Assembly: GCA_029260015.1 (NCBI GenBank)
Contig: JAJDEB010000034.1
Span: 320,637-384,636 of the forward strand
Direction: 5' to 3'
DNA: 64,000 nt
Source of the DNA: Phycisphaerae bacterium
GTDB taxonomy: Bacteria; Planctomycetota; Phycisphaerae; UBA1845
Shown here: positions 1-8,471 of the stretch, piece by piece
Layout: every line of letters starts with the position of its first letter
Position numbering within the stretch: position 1 is the first letter of the stretch
Made by a program: the position numbers and the translations under genes
The notes under the pieces: model-generated
Databases searched by the model: none
Seen by the model: the letters and a program-made list of their open reading frames with translations, nothing else
What the model was told of the DNA's origin: nothing

Positions 1-1029
1 CTCGATGGCCATGGCGCGGGCCTTACCTTCTTCGAGAATCGTTGCGGCTTCACCCTCTGCTTTCGCGCGGGCGACGTCACGGTCGGCGATGGCCTGGGCG
101 ACCTCGGTGGCTTGCAAGCGCTCACGTTCCGACGCAGCCGCCGCTTTGTTGCGTTCTGCTTCTTTGATGGCGGCTTCTCGGGCGAGTTCGGCCTTTCGAA
201 TTCGCAGTTCGTTATCTGCTTCGGCGATGGCTTTGTCGGCGTGCAAGCGGGCTTCCTCGGCCTTTTGTCGTGACGAGGCTTCAGCTGCTTTCGCTTCGGC
301 ATCTCGCATGGCCTGGGCCTGACGTGAGGACGAACCAGCTTCTGCTTCTTTGATGTCGGCTTCCGCTTTGCGTTGGGCTTCGTACTGACGGGCTTGGGCG
401 CGGACTTCTGCTGACGCCTTGCGAGCGATCGATTCAAGATATTGATCGTCGTCGTGGACGTTTTGAATGTTCACACTATCGATGATGAGCCCGAGCTTGC
501 GGAAGTCGTCGGTGACTTCGTTCATCACGGTCGTCACGAACTTGTCGCGGTCTTCGACGATTTCTTCCGGCGTCATTTTTCCGATAACCGCACGCAAACC
601 ACCTTCGAGCGTTTCACGGGCGACGCGCTGCATTTCAACTTGCGGTTGATTGAGGAATCGCTCAATGGCATTGCCACGCGTATCCGGTTCGGAAGACACT
701 TTGACGTTGGCCACACCGGTCACGAGTATCGGGATCATCGTTCCGCCACCGGCTTGGGCTTTCACTTCAAGCCCGACCTGCATGTTTCGCAGGCTGATTC
801 TGGCAACCTGCTCGAAGATCGGCAAGACGATCGTACGGCCACCAATGAGAGTTCGGTAACCTTCGTTTGTACTTTCCGATCGTTTTCCACTGATCACGAG
901 CAATTCACTCGGATCACCCACGACCATGATTTTCGCGATGAACGTTGCAAATGCGACGACTGCAAACAGGATCCCACCACCCAGAACCAGATAGGGCGTG
1001 AAAGACTTTGCCAGGAGAATCGTTTCCAT
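1..1029 (-). CDS. Flotillin-like SPFH/band-7 membrane protein (C-terminus beyond the window)
   Basis: The first 343 codons are visible; the rest runs off the left edge. An N-terminal membrane segment (about residues 12-32, LVLGGGILFAVVAFATFIA) is followed by an SPFH domain with the flotillin signatures GDPSELLVISGK and GKMTPEEIVEDRDKF. After that comes a long Ala/Glu/Lys/Arg-rich coiled coil starting near residue 205. Flotillins form oligomeric membrane scaffolds. The ATG at 1029 has a GGAGG sequence a few bases upstream. It lies 13 bp after the NfeD-type gene; this NfeD-flotillin pairing is common in bacteria (as in yuaF-yqiK-type operons), so the two probably act together at the membrane. 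The family call is secure; the physiological role here is inferred. Confidence 0.93.
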   Translation of the reverse strand, partial: METILLAKSFTPYLVLGGGILFAVVAFATFIAKIMVVGDPSELLVISGKRSESTNEGYRTLIGGRTIVLPIFEQVARISLRNMQVGLEVKAQAGGGTMIPILVTGVANVKVSSEPDTRGNAIERFLNQPQVEMQRVARETLEGGLRAVIGKMTPEEIVEDRDKFVTTVMNEVTDDFRKLGLIIDSVNIQNVHDDDQYLESIARKASAEVRAQARQYEAQRKAEADIKEAEAGSSSRQAQAMRDAEAKAAEASSRQKAEEARLHADKAIAEADNELRIRKAELAREAAIKEAERNKAAAASERERLQATEVAQAIADRDVARAKAEGEAATILEEGKARAMAIE

Positions 1030-1042
1030 AGGTGCCTCCATT

Positions 1043-1768
1043 CTACGAGTTATTAATAAAGTCGTGTTCCTTCCGCGACACAACGACTGCCAAACCGCCC
1101 GAATAGTCAACGATGGCCACTGCTTCGCCCCGTTGAAATGAATCATCTTCGCGCTGGGCGACGGCTGAAATGTAATGCTCGCGATTACCGATGCGAACGC
1201 CCACCTCACCGCGCGAAGGCGGTGTGATCGCAACCGTCACGCGACCGGCTTGCCCTACAAAATCTTCGATCGAAATCTGACTGTTGCCTCCGCTGCGTTT
1301 CAGCGCTCGAATCGTTTGATGAACGCCCTGACCGATCGCCAACCCTGCGAACACCGAGATGATCAAAACTGCCAAAGGAGTGGATTCGGTCATGTGCGTC
1401 AGAACGGTACCCGTGAATCCAAACGACGCTGCAAAATACACCAGGAAGCTGATCGAAAACCAAGTCGAAAGTGCCAGCGGTCCATGATGATGGTCGGCAC
1501 CACCAAATTCGTGCTCGTGTCCGACTGCGTCAGTGTCGAGATCCACACCACCGTCGAGTTCGACACCGCCGTCCAGACCAGCCCCCATGTCCATATCGAC
1601 ATCGAGGTCCATGTCTAAATCAACATCGGCATCGACGGAACCGGAATGATCGCCGCCGAAGATCGTGGATATAAGCAGCAACCCACCGCCCACGATCATG
1701 CAAACGATGTAAAGGCCCGAAAGAGATGGCATTGCCAGGTTGGCCAGCATCAAGACCGGGAGCAACAT
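1043..1768 (-). CDS. NfeD-like membrane protein, partner of the flotillin
   Basis: A protein of 241 residues from the ATG at 1768, chosen because GGAGGA lies 8 bases upstream; a TTG 18 bases earlier would place that ribosome site inside the gene. Visible parts are an N-terminal hydrophobic segment (SGLYIVCMIVGGGLLLI), an Asp-rich linker alternating D with V/L/M, two further membrane segments, and a C-terminal NfeD OB-fold-like domain (about residues 165-235, including VGQAGRVTVAITPPSRGEV). NfeD proteins accompany flotillins or stomatins. It is the upstream gene of a two-gene operon. The regular DVDLDMDLDVDMDM linker is unusual and may bind cations or act as a spacer. Confidence 0.9.
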   Translation of the reverse strand: MLLPVLMLANLAMPSLSGLYIVCMIVGGGLLLISTIFGGDHSGSVDADVDLDMDLDVDMDMGAGLDGGVELDGGVDLDTDAVGHEHEFGGADHHHGPLALSTWFSISFLVYFAASFGFTGTVLTHMTESTPLAVLIISVFAGLAIGQGVHQTIRALKRSGGNSQISIEDFVGQAGRVTVAITPPSRGEVGVRIGNREHYISAVAQREDDSFQRGEAVAIVDYSGGLAVVVSRKEHDFINNS

Positions 1769-2027
1769 TGTTCGTCCTCCGCACAATGAACCGTATCATG
1801 GTCCTCACGAACCGGATACCAATTAAGATTTGTGAACACCCTACGTCAAAAGCTTAATACACGCCCGATGGGGTGGATACTACAACTCTGGCTGAAGTTT
1901 GGAACGACTCGTTTATTGGCCCTTCTTGGGCTAGAATGCCCGAAACGCTGGTGTGTTACACGATTTCGGACTCGTCGGGACGAAGCGACCAACTCAGCCC
2001 CCATGCCCACCTTTGGAGAATCGGCAT

Positions 2028-3200
2028 ATGAAGGTGCTATATTTTGACTGCTTTAACGGAGCGGCTGGCGACATGCTCGCCGGGGCGTTGATAGATTCCG
2101 GCGTGCCGATCGAGCAAATCCGCACAGAACTCAAGGCTCTTAACATCTCGGGTTACACCGTCGAAGCTGAAAGCATCCGCAAGCAGGGTTTCGCCGCGAC
2201 CAAGTTTCACGTTCACATGGACGCGACCGAAGATCAACCGCACCGTCACCTGCACCACATCGAAAAAATCATCGCCGATTCGACATTATCGGATGCAGTT
2301 TGCAAGCGCGTGATACAAGTCTTCGAGCGTCTCGCCGACGCCGAAGCCGCCGCCCACGGAACCACGCGCGACAAGGTCCACTTTCACGAAGTCGGGGCCA
2401 TCGACGCCATCGTTGATATCGTCTCGGTCTGCCTCGCAGTCGAAATCATCGCCCCGCAACGAATCGTGTCGTCTCATCTGCCCGTCGGTTCGGGTACGGT
2501 CAAGTGCGAACACGGCATCATGCCCGTCCCCGCGCCTGCGACCGCGATCCTCCTAAAGGGTGTTCCGATTCAACAAACAGATGAGACCGGTGAACTATTA
2601 ACGCCCACCGCGGCTGCCCTGCTGACGACGCTTTGCGATGAGTTTGGCCCCCTGCCATCAATGAGCATTGAGCAGATCGGACTGGGTGCCGGCACGCGCG
2701 ACGGAAAGACACGTCCGAATATCCTGCGCGTTCTCACCGGTACATCCGCCGAACAATCCACCACTGACACGGTCACAGTACTGGAGGCGAACCTCGATGA
2801 CGCCCCTGGGGAGTGGGTTGGCCACTGCTTGAACCGCCTTCTCGATGCCGGTGTACTCGATGCCTACACGGTGCCGATATACATGAAGAAGGGTCGGCCC
2901 GGGGTGATCCTGTCAGTGATATGTGAACCGAAGGATCGGCGCCTCGTTGAAGACATCATCTTCAAAGAGACGTCAACATTCGGGATCCGACATCGACTGA
3001 TGCAGCGATCGAAACTGCGCCGCGAACACAAGACGGTAGAGACGCCGTTTGGACCGATTCGCATCAAGGTTGGGTATCGCGATGGTGACGCGTTGTCGGC
3101 TACCCCCGAATATGAAGACTGTGCCGCCGCCGCGAAGAAACACGACGTGGCATTACGCGAAGTGACGAATGCAGCAATGACGGCGTACGCGCCGTCTTAA
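2028..3200 (+). CDS. larC: LarC-type nickel insertion protein (pincer cofactor synthesis)
   Basis: 390 residues. The start at 2028 follows GGAGA and gives the typical N-terminus MKVLYFDCFNGAAGDM. The central HFHEVGAIDAIVDIV motif and the C-terminal part with LEANLDDAPGEWVGH and KKGRPGVILSVI identify the DUF111/LarC family. LarC uses CTP to insert nickel into the pyridinium dithiocarboxylate mononucleotide, completing the nickel-pincer cofactor of lactate racemase and related enzymes. Here LarC is one continuous frame, unlike the split larC1/larC2 arrangement of some lactobacilli. No larB, larE or larA lies nearby, so its client enzyme must be encoded elsewhere. Confidence 0.9.
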   Translation: MKVLYFDCFNGAAGDMLAGALIDSGVPIEQIRTELKALNISGYTVEAESIRKQGFAATKFHVHMDATEDQPHRHLHHIEKIIADSTLSDAVCKRVIQVFERLADAEAAAHGTTRDKVHFHEVGAIDAIVDIVSVCLAVEIIAPQRIVSSHLPVGSGTVKCEHGIMPVPAPATAILLKGVPIQQTDETGELLTPTAAALLTTLCDEFGPLPSMSIEQIGLGAGTRDGKTRPNILRVLTGTSAEQSTTDTVTVLEANLDDAPGEWVGHCLNRLLDAGVLDAYTVPIYMKKGRPGVILSVICEPKDRRLVEDIIFKETSTFGIRHRLMQRSKLRREHKTVETPFGPIRIKVGYRDGDALSATPEYEDCAAAAKKHDVALREVTNAAMTAYAPS

Positions 3201-3223
3201 TTTGAACCAAGGGACTTCAATAC

Positions 3224-3676
3224 ATGGACGTTGCACGACTCCTTTTGGGCGCAACCGAACAAGGCAGCAATACGCTGCCCTTCCTTTTGGCGCTTTTGAT
3301 CATGACCCCCATTCTGGTGATCTCGACGCGTCGCCGGATGCGCAACAGCAGTACTGCCAACAAGCAGCCGCAAAAACGAGTCCGATCCTACCCCACAAGC
3401 ATGCGCGAGCGAGCCGAATCAATCCGAGTCAAAAACGCAAGCCAAGCGGACACCGGCGCAGCGATGCTTGAACTCCAACAATACGCCCGCACCATTCAAG
3501 CTCAAATTGACAATCGGTATCAGAAGCTTGAAAAAGCCGCCGCCCACGCCGACCATAAAATCGCCGAGTTGCAACGCCTGCTGGCTCAGTCCGGCTCAAA
3601 TCCAAACGTGGCACCGGGTGTTGACCCCAATCTGGACGTGTGGCACACCATTGCCACACCCCGCACGAAGGGCTGA
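3224..3676 (+). CDS. Small membrane protein with C-terminal coiled coil, unknown function
   Basis: 150 residues, starting 24 bp after larC behind an AAGGGA ribosome site. One N-terminal membrane segment (about residues 17-33, TLPFLLALLIMTPILVI) is followed by a basic stretch RRRMR, which suggests the C-terminus is cytoplasmic. Residues 85-125 form a likely coiled coil (LQQYARTIQAQIDNRYQKLEK). I do not recognise the family. Planctomycete genomes carry similar short anchor-plus-coil proteins, but no function can be stated. It is probably co-transcribed with larC. Confidence 0.7.
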   Translation: MDVARLLLGATEQGSNTLPFLLALLIMTPILVISTRRRMRNSSTANKQPQKRVRSYPTSMRERAESIRVKNASQADTGAAMLELQQYARTIQAQIDNRYQKLEKAAAHADHKIAELQRLLAQSGSNPNVAPGVDPNLDVWHTIATPRTKG

Positions 3677-3800
3677 TCCGCTTTTTTGGTCAACTCCCTG
3701 CAAACGCGGTAGTCCCGACCAATTTCACTGCCTAGAATTCGAAACAGGGTATGTAGTCGCATTCTCTCAACGCTCTCGAACACAGGTTGAACCCGGGCTT

Positions 3801-4634
3801 ATGGGACTGACCGTTTCACTTGTCACTGGACCGAGGCATGCCGGCAAGTCGTCCCTCGTCCAAATCATCAAGAACGACATCTGTAAATCTGTCCCGCACT
3901 TGCTGCGACTGGTGCCTGTCGATCGAGTCAATCAAGAGCCATCGCATTCAAGCAGGAATTCAACTCCGAAGGTTGCTCGTTTTGACGATGACGCCCATTC
4001 CGAGAATATCGTCTACGAACCTGATCGCGTCTTTGAAACCCTTCCCGAAATCCTCACGCGCATTCATGCCGAAGATCGATACGGCTGCGTGATTATCGAA
4101 GGCGATTCCGACCCCAATCTGCTGCAAGCCTATCCATACGATTTTGAGATTTTCATCATGCCCGCGCCAGAATGCGAAGATGACATTTTCCGTTCGAAGG
4201 CCCAGGTGAAGAAGGCATTCGAAGCCGCGATGAATGATACTGCCGCCTTCACCAGTGAGATATTCGGTGTGGCAGGCGCTGAAGATTCGTGGACGGGCGA
4301 AACCAAAGTACCCAAGCCGGACATGAGCGACACGCAGATGCTTCGCGCGTTGGGTTCACCGCTGGGGCAAGAGTTGGCGTCGCGGATACAGTGTCGGCCC
4401 GACTTTCACGGTTTGATCGATAGCAATGCGATTGTGGTCAACACCGGAATTGGAGGAACGTCGGGAGCGGCTGACGCGGTGGTGGCCCGTTTGGAAAAAC
4501 TGATCAGCGAACACAACCCGTCAAACGGCAGCCAATCGGTCTATTGCTGCGACGTGCTCGATCCGCAAGACCCCCGTCGCAAGAAACTGCTGACCCATCT
4601 GGCTCAACGTTATCCACTACCCCGAAGCGCATGA
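3801..4634 (+). CDS. P-loop NTPase, unclassified
   Basis: 277 residues from the ATG at 3801. The frame is open further upstream, but an earlier start would overlap the preceding gene and lack a domain. The product begins MGLTVSLVTGPRHAGKSS, an N-terminal Walker A loop (GPRHAGKSS), and contains CVIIEGDSDPNLL, which resembles a Walker B strand ending in EGD. The layout recalls small nucleotide-binding proteins such as the MobB or dethiobiotin-synthetase-like folds, but no family-specific motif is visible. No clear ribosome site precedes the ATG. The gene follows the coiled-coil protein on the same strand after 124 bp. Function unknown. Confidence 0.72.
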   Translation: MGLTVSLVTGPRHAGKSSLVQIIKNDICKSVPHLLRLVPVDRVNQEPSHSSRNSTPKVARFDDDAHSENIVYEPDRVFETLPEILTRIHAEDRYGCVIIEGDSDPNLLQAYPYDFEIFIMPAPECEDDIFRSKAQVKKAFEAAMNDTAAFTSEIFGVAGAEDSWTGETKVPKPDMSDTQMLRALGSPLGQELASRIQCRPDFHGLIDSNAIVVNTGIGGTSGAADAVVARLEKLISEHNPSNGSQSVYCCDVLDPQDPRRKKLLTHLAQRYPLPRSA

Positions 4635-4660
4635 GCCCGTTCATTTAGATTGAAAACGAG

Positions 4661-4912
4661 CTAGCGCCAGAATTTGCCGCGAGCCGATGTTCCACCGCTG
4701 AACTCTGTCGGCCGAACGGCTGGACGTGCAGCCCACGGTTTCTTGGGTTTCGCAGGCCGGATCACATCAATCGCTTGAAGCACACCGCGCTGCTGATGCG
4801 GTGACAACGTGCGATAGCGAACAACCATGCGGACTTCGTCAATGGTCAGGTTAAAGACATCGTTGACGGGAGACTGATCGATTTTCGTAGTCGGTGATAA
4901 GGTTGGACTCAC
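4661..4912 (-). CDS. Short hypothetical protein
   Basis: 83 residues from a GTG at 4912 with GAGGG about 8 bases upstream. The N-terminal half is probably helical (VNDVFNLTIDEVRMVVRY) and the C-terminus is basic and Pro/Arg-rich. No recognised domain. It is convergent with the P-loop gene, whose stop is 26 bp away. Kept because the frame has a plausible ribosome site and fills a gap between real genes; it could be spurious. Confidence 0.45.
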   Translation of the reverse strand: MSPTLSPTTKIDQSPVNDVFNLTIDEVRMVVRYRTLSPHQQRGVLQAIDVIRPAKPKKPWAARPAVRPTEFSGGTSARGKFWR

Positions 4913-5034
4913 GGCGCTGCCCTCACATGTGCGATAGCGTTTCAGATTCCACCGGGATTCGCTTTCACCGGGGACTGAAATGGTTATCGGAAGTTAAGGC
5001 GTGCAAGTTGTGAGTTTGTCTGCCAGGAGTGGCA

Positions 5035-6534
5035 TCAGTTCAGATCAAAGAAAACCTGCATCTCAGCGAAGTCGGCCAGATCAACCGCCGTGTCAGCATT
5101 GAAATCGAAGCATTCGCACTCAAGACCAAACCCAGTCGGCGATTGGGCGAGGCATAATGCAAACGAATCGTAGTCGGCAATATCCACGCTGATGTCGGCA
5201 TTGCAGTCGCCTTCAATGTCTACGATGGCTTCATAGCGGGCGAGCGGGTCGCCTAGTACGACTGTTTGCCAGCTTAGAAATGGTAGCGATGCGTAGGCGG
5301 CTTCTGCCCAGGCGCGCTGGTTGACCAGCATTCGCGTCATCAGGAATTCGTTGTCTGGCTGGGAGACCGAGAACGGTTCGAAGACGTTGCCTACTGCGAA
5401 GGTTCCGCCGGCGGCTACGAAGTCTGCTACCTGCTCCTGATTGAACAAGGTGCCCAAACCGTTTAGCGCGCGGGCGTTGTACGATTCGATGGTGTTGAAG
5501 ATTGCACCTTTGGCAAAGTTGAAGTTGTTGATGTACGTTCCCGAGCCCGGCGGATTGGCGCCCGCCCCCTCGTTGCTGTGGTTTTCGCCGTAGGATGCAT
5601 ACGCGATCAACGGGCGCGGTTCTTCGCTGGATTCGATAAAGTCAAACGTATCATCGTATCTCACGTTCCAACCGTTGGCCGACAAGACTGAAAGCGTGTC
5701 TTCGTAGTCGTCACCCGGATCGACAAAAAACGGATCATCGTCCAGCTCGTCGCCAACGTTCACATCGAATTCGTCAAGGACAATGTGCGTCGTTTCGCGA
5801 TTAACGGTGATGTTCTGCCCGCGCGAAATCAGATTCAGGGCGTCCGTCTGCGAATTTCCATCGATGCGACAAACGAGATACATGTCGCCCGACGTCAACC
5901 GCGCCGATCCGCTGCCCGTTACCGCCCATCCGATGTTTGAGGCGTTGGCAAGCGTTTTTGCAAACGTGATGAATCCTCGTGAAAACGCGTCGATCGCCGT
6001 CGCACTGGCGTGATACGGATTCTGAATCATGTTGTCTGCAAAACTGTCCATCTGCCCGCCAGCTTCTCCGTTGCTTAAGTTCTGCCAGAGCAGCACCAGT
6101 TCCGAATCGACGGACGCATAGGTGATATCTCCGTTGTTGATTTCGGTCACTGCCCCGCTCGGGTTGTCGCCGACCAGCGCGTTGTCGCTGTCGAGAATGC
6201 GATGCGGCATCGGGCGAATCAACACGATGGCGATGATGTCGTTGGGCTGCGGAAAACCTGCGGCTGACAGATGGCTGCGAATTGGATCGCGCACTTTGGC
6301 ATTAAAATTCGCGATTGAAATGTCGGCAGTAAGTAGTGACGCGTCGCTTAGATCAACAACATTGGACACACCGATTCCGGGATGGGCGGCTAAGTATGCG
6401 TTCTTAAGTGCGGTTCCGCTGGACGATGCCGAGTTGAACACAACCAAGGTTTGACTTTCGGAAATTCCGGCGAAAGTACTCGAGCTAGCCGCGGCGAAAA
6501 ACGCGCCCACAAAACACAAGTTCCTGAATCGCAT
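5035..6534 (-). CDS. Secreted TIGR03790-family protein with C-terminal dockerin-like module
   Basis: 499 residues from the ATG at 6534, preceded by GGGGGACGGAA. The N-terminus is a signal peptide (MRFRNLCFVGAFFAAASSSTFA). The body shows features I associate with the TIGR03790 family of planctomycetes and related bacteria: an early LVVFNSASSSG strand, NDIIAIVLIRPMPHRI, and a late YASYGENHSNEGAG segment. The last 60 residues carry two Asp-rich loops (GDCNADISVDIADYDSFA and FDFNADTAVDLADF) typical of dockerin/EF-hand-like calcium modules. The function of the family is unknown; it is an extracellular or cell-surface protein by its signals. Monocistronic by spacing. Confidence 0.85.
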   Translation of the reverse strand: MRFRNLCFVGAFFAAASSSTFAGISESQTLVVFNSASSSGTALKNAYLAAHPGIGVSNVVDLSDASLLTADISIANFNAKVRDPIRSHLSAAGFPQPNDIIAIVLIRPMPHRILDSDNALVGDNPSGAVTEINNGDITYASVDSELVLLWQNLSNGEAGGQMDSFADNMIQNPYHASATAIDAFSRGFITFAKTLANASNIGWAVTGSGSARLTSGDMYLVCRIDGNSQTDALNLISRGQNITVNRETTHIVLDEFDVNVGDELDDDPFFVDPGDDYEDTLSVLSANGWNVRYDDTFDFIESSEEPRPLIAYASYGENHSNEGAGANPPGSGTYINNFNFAKGAIFNTIESYNARALNGLGTLFNQEQVADFVAAGGTFAVGNVFEPFSVSQPDNEFLMTRMLVNQRAWAEAAYASLPFLSWQTVVLGDPLARYEAIVDIEGDCNADISVDIADYDSFALCLAQSPTGFGLECECFDFNADTAVDLADFAEMQVFFDLN

Positions 6535-6704
6535 GTTCCGTCCCCCGACTGCTAGTCTGGATTGAATGCGCGGACCGCACATCTCGCGCCAAGCCACCAT
6601 CGTACACAATGGGCGCTGTGCAATTCAAGATGGAGAAAAGGAACAGTGGGCACAGTTCAGCTAACGAAACAGCCCACAATGTGATCGGTTTGTCGAAGAC
6701 TTAA

Positions 6705-7022
6705 TCAATCGTCGTAACGGTCTTCGCAGCGATCGAGGCGGCGTTCGCAATCGTCGTTGTCCTGCTTCAATTCTCGTTCTTTTGATTCGAGGCGGCGATT
6801 GCGGTCGCGCAGTTCGTTGATTTCTGCGTGGGCTTGTGCCAGTTTTCTGCGGGCATCCTCGTGGCTGCTGGTAGGCGGAACAGAACGCGTGTCCGTTGAA
6901 CCGCGACGGGACCGACCCCCGTCGAGATTGATGCGTTCGGGCGCTTTGACCGAAACACAACCGGTCATCGCCGCCGACACAATGAAGATTCCAACCAATG
7001 CGATATTCTGAAGACGCGTCAT
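6705..7022 (-). CDS. Small coiled-coil lipoprotein
   Basis: 105 residues with AAAGGAG upstream of the ATG. The lipoprotein signal MTRLQNIALVGIFIVSAAMTGC ends in a lipobox with Cys22. The mature part is a short linker and then a strongly charged coiled coil (ARRKLAQAHAEINELRDRNR onward) ending in an acidic tail with two cysteines. It is similar in plan to small envelope-anchored coiled-coil lipoproteins, but no family is recognised. Divergent from the MFS gene. Confidence 0.75.
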   Translation of the reverse strand: MTRLQNIALVGIFIVSAAMTGCVSVKAPERINLDGGRSRRGSTDTRSVPPTSSHEDARRKLAQAHAEINELRDRNRRLESKERELKQDNDDCERRLDRCEDRYDD

Positions 7023-7238
7023 TTCAGACTCCTTTCGTCCATTTCACGTTTGGCCAAACTGAGAACACAGCGTATTCAGATGCTACTCGGCTACAACCAC
7101 TTGAGTCAACATTCGCACAATTCAGCCGTCCTCAATCTATCCCGCAGAGGTTGAATGCTGGTCAGTCATCGCCAGATAACTAAACTCCAGCCGAGCAGGC
7201 ATCCGTCAAGGGGGTCAACCCGAGTCAATTTGGAATCA

Positions 7239-8471
7239 ATGAATCGCAGCGAACGTTCCATCCTGATCGTCACCGGCATTGGACATGCCTTGTGCCATTG
7301 GTGCGCCCTGCTCGTCACCGGAATCTTCACGCCATTGCGCGCCGAGTTCGGCCTGACAGGGTTTCAGGTTTCCGCGTTGCCGGTCATTGGGTATGTTTTA
7401 ATGGGCGTTGGAGCGCTGCCGGCTGGTTACTTCACAGATCGGTGGGGTCCGAAACCGATGCTGGTGACTTACTTCATTTCGACCGCGCTGGCCTGCGTAT
7501 TCGCCGCACTCGCAACGTCGGCATTCACCTTCGCCGTAGCGCTCACATTGCTCGGTGCGGCGGTCAGCCTCTACCACCCCACCGGACTCGCGATGATTTC
7601 GCACGGTCTTGAAAAACGCGGACAGGCGATGGGCGTCCACGGGATCGCGGGGTCGATCGGGCTATGCGGCGGAGCGTTTGCAATGTTTCTTGCCGAGCTA
7701 TGGAACTGGCGTGTGGGCTATTGGGTGATGGGTGGCGTGTCGATTTTGTCGCTCGTCGTAATGCTGTGCCTTCCGATCGAACTTCAAGAAGATACGGGCG
7801 ATGCTGTTGAACCAAACGCACCATCAACCGAACCACGCAAGCCGCCACTGCGACTCCTGGTGTTTTTGTTTGTGCCGATGATGCTGAGCGGAATCAACTA
7901 TCGCGCGGTGATGACGGCGCTGCCAACGTATCTAGCTGGTGGTGACGACAACTCGACACTGACGAAATTGCTGCTGTTTCTCGTGTTCATCGCGGGTGGT
8001 GCCAGCCAGTTCATCATGGGCCGTCGCGCCGATCGCTCGCACCCTTCAAAACTTTACGCTGCCCTCATCGCCATAAGCGTTCCGTTGGCGCTCATCCTCG
8101 CATGGACTGGTGGCGGTAGTCTCATCGCCATTGCGGTTGCGGTGGCGCTTGCGGTCGTTCACTTCGGCACGCAACCGGTGGAGAATCTTCTCATCGCCGA
8201 ACACACACCGCGTTCACTACGCAGCGTTTCATACGGGTTGAAGTTTACGCTGACGTTTGGACTGGGGCCCGTGGCTGTACCGTTGGTGGGCTACATGTGG
8301 GATGCGACCGGAACGCTGGCTTGGACGTTTGTATTGTTTGCGGCGATCGCCGTCGTGGTCGCGGTGATGATCATGCAATTGGTCAAACTTGTTGATGCGC
8401 AATCGCTCGTTCTGGACTCCCGCGTGCGCGGGAGTGACGAACCTCTAGGGACCGTCGATCAAACCGTTTAG
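7239..8471 (+). CDS. Major facilitator superfamily transporter
   Basis: 410 residues from the ATG at 7239, with about 12 membrane segments. The loop between segments 2 and 3, GYFTDRWGPKPML, matches the MFS motif G-x3-D-R-x-G-x-R/K. It resembles the sugar/metabolite or fosmidomycin-resistance type of MFS; the substrate cannot be read. The C-terminal cytoplasmic tail ends SLVLDSRVRGSDEPLG, which is the translation of a palindromic element at 8416-8435, so the native C-terminus has probably been replaced by the repeat. The 3' end overlaps the convergent subtilase gene by 27 bp. Confidence 0.88.
   Translation: MNRSERSILIVTGIGHALCHWCALLVTGIFTPLRAEFGLTGFQVSALPVIGYVLMGVGALPAGYFTDRWGPKPMLVTYFISTALACVFAALATSAFTFAVALTLLGAAVSLYHPTGLAMISHGLEKRGQAMGVHGIAGSIGLCGGAFAMFLAELWNWRVGYWVMGGVSILSLVVMLCLPIELQEDTGDAVEPNAPSTEPRKPPLRLLVFLFVPMMLSGINYRAVMTALPTYLAGGDDNSTLTKLLLFLVFIAGGASQFIMGRRADRSHPSKLYAALIAISVPLALILAWTGGGSLIAIAVAVALAVVHFGTQPVENLLIAEHTPRSLRSVSYGLKFTLTFGLGPVAVPLVGYMWDATGTLAWTFVLFAAIAVVVAVMIMQLVKLVDAQSLVLDSRVRGSDEPLGTVDQTV
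8416..8435. repeat. REP-like perfect palindrome
   Basis: ACTCCCGCG-TG-CGCGGGAGT, a perfect 9-bp stem with a 2-base spacer. Sequences of this type (GGACTCCCGCG...GCGGGAGTGACG) are dispersed REP-like elements in many Gram-negative genomes. It lies inside the end of the MFS gene and 10 bp beyond the stop of the convergent subtilase gene, where it could also serve as a transcription barrier. Confidence 0.7.

Noticed and set aside
442..1056. A 204-codon plus-strand frame at the left edge
   Set aside because: It is antisense to the flotillin gene, whose SPFH and coiled-coil domains are clear on the minus strand.
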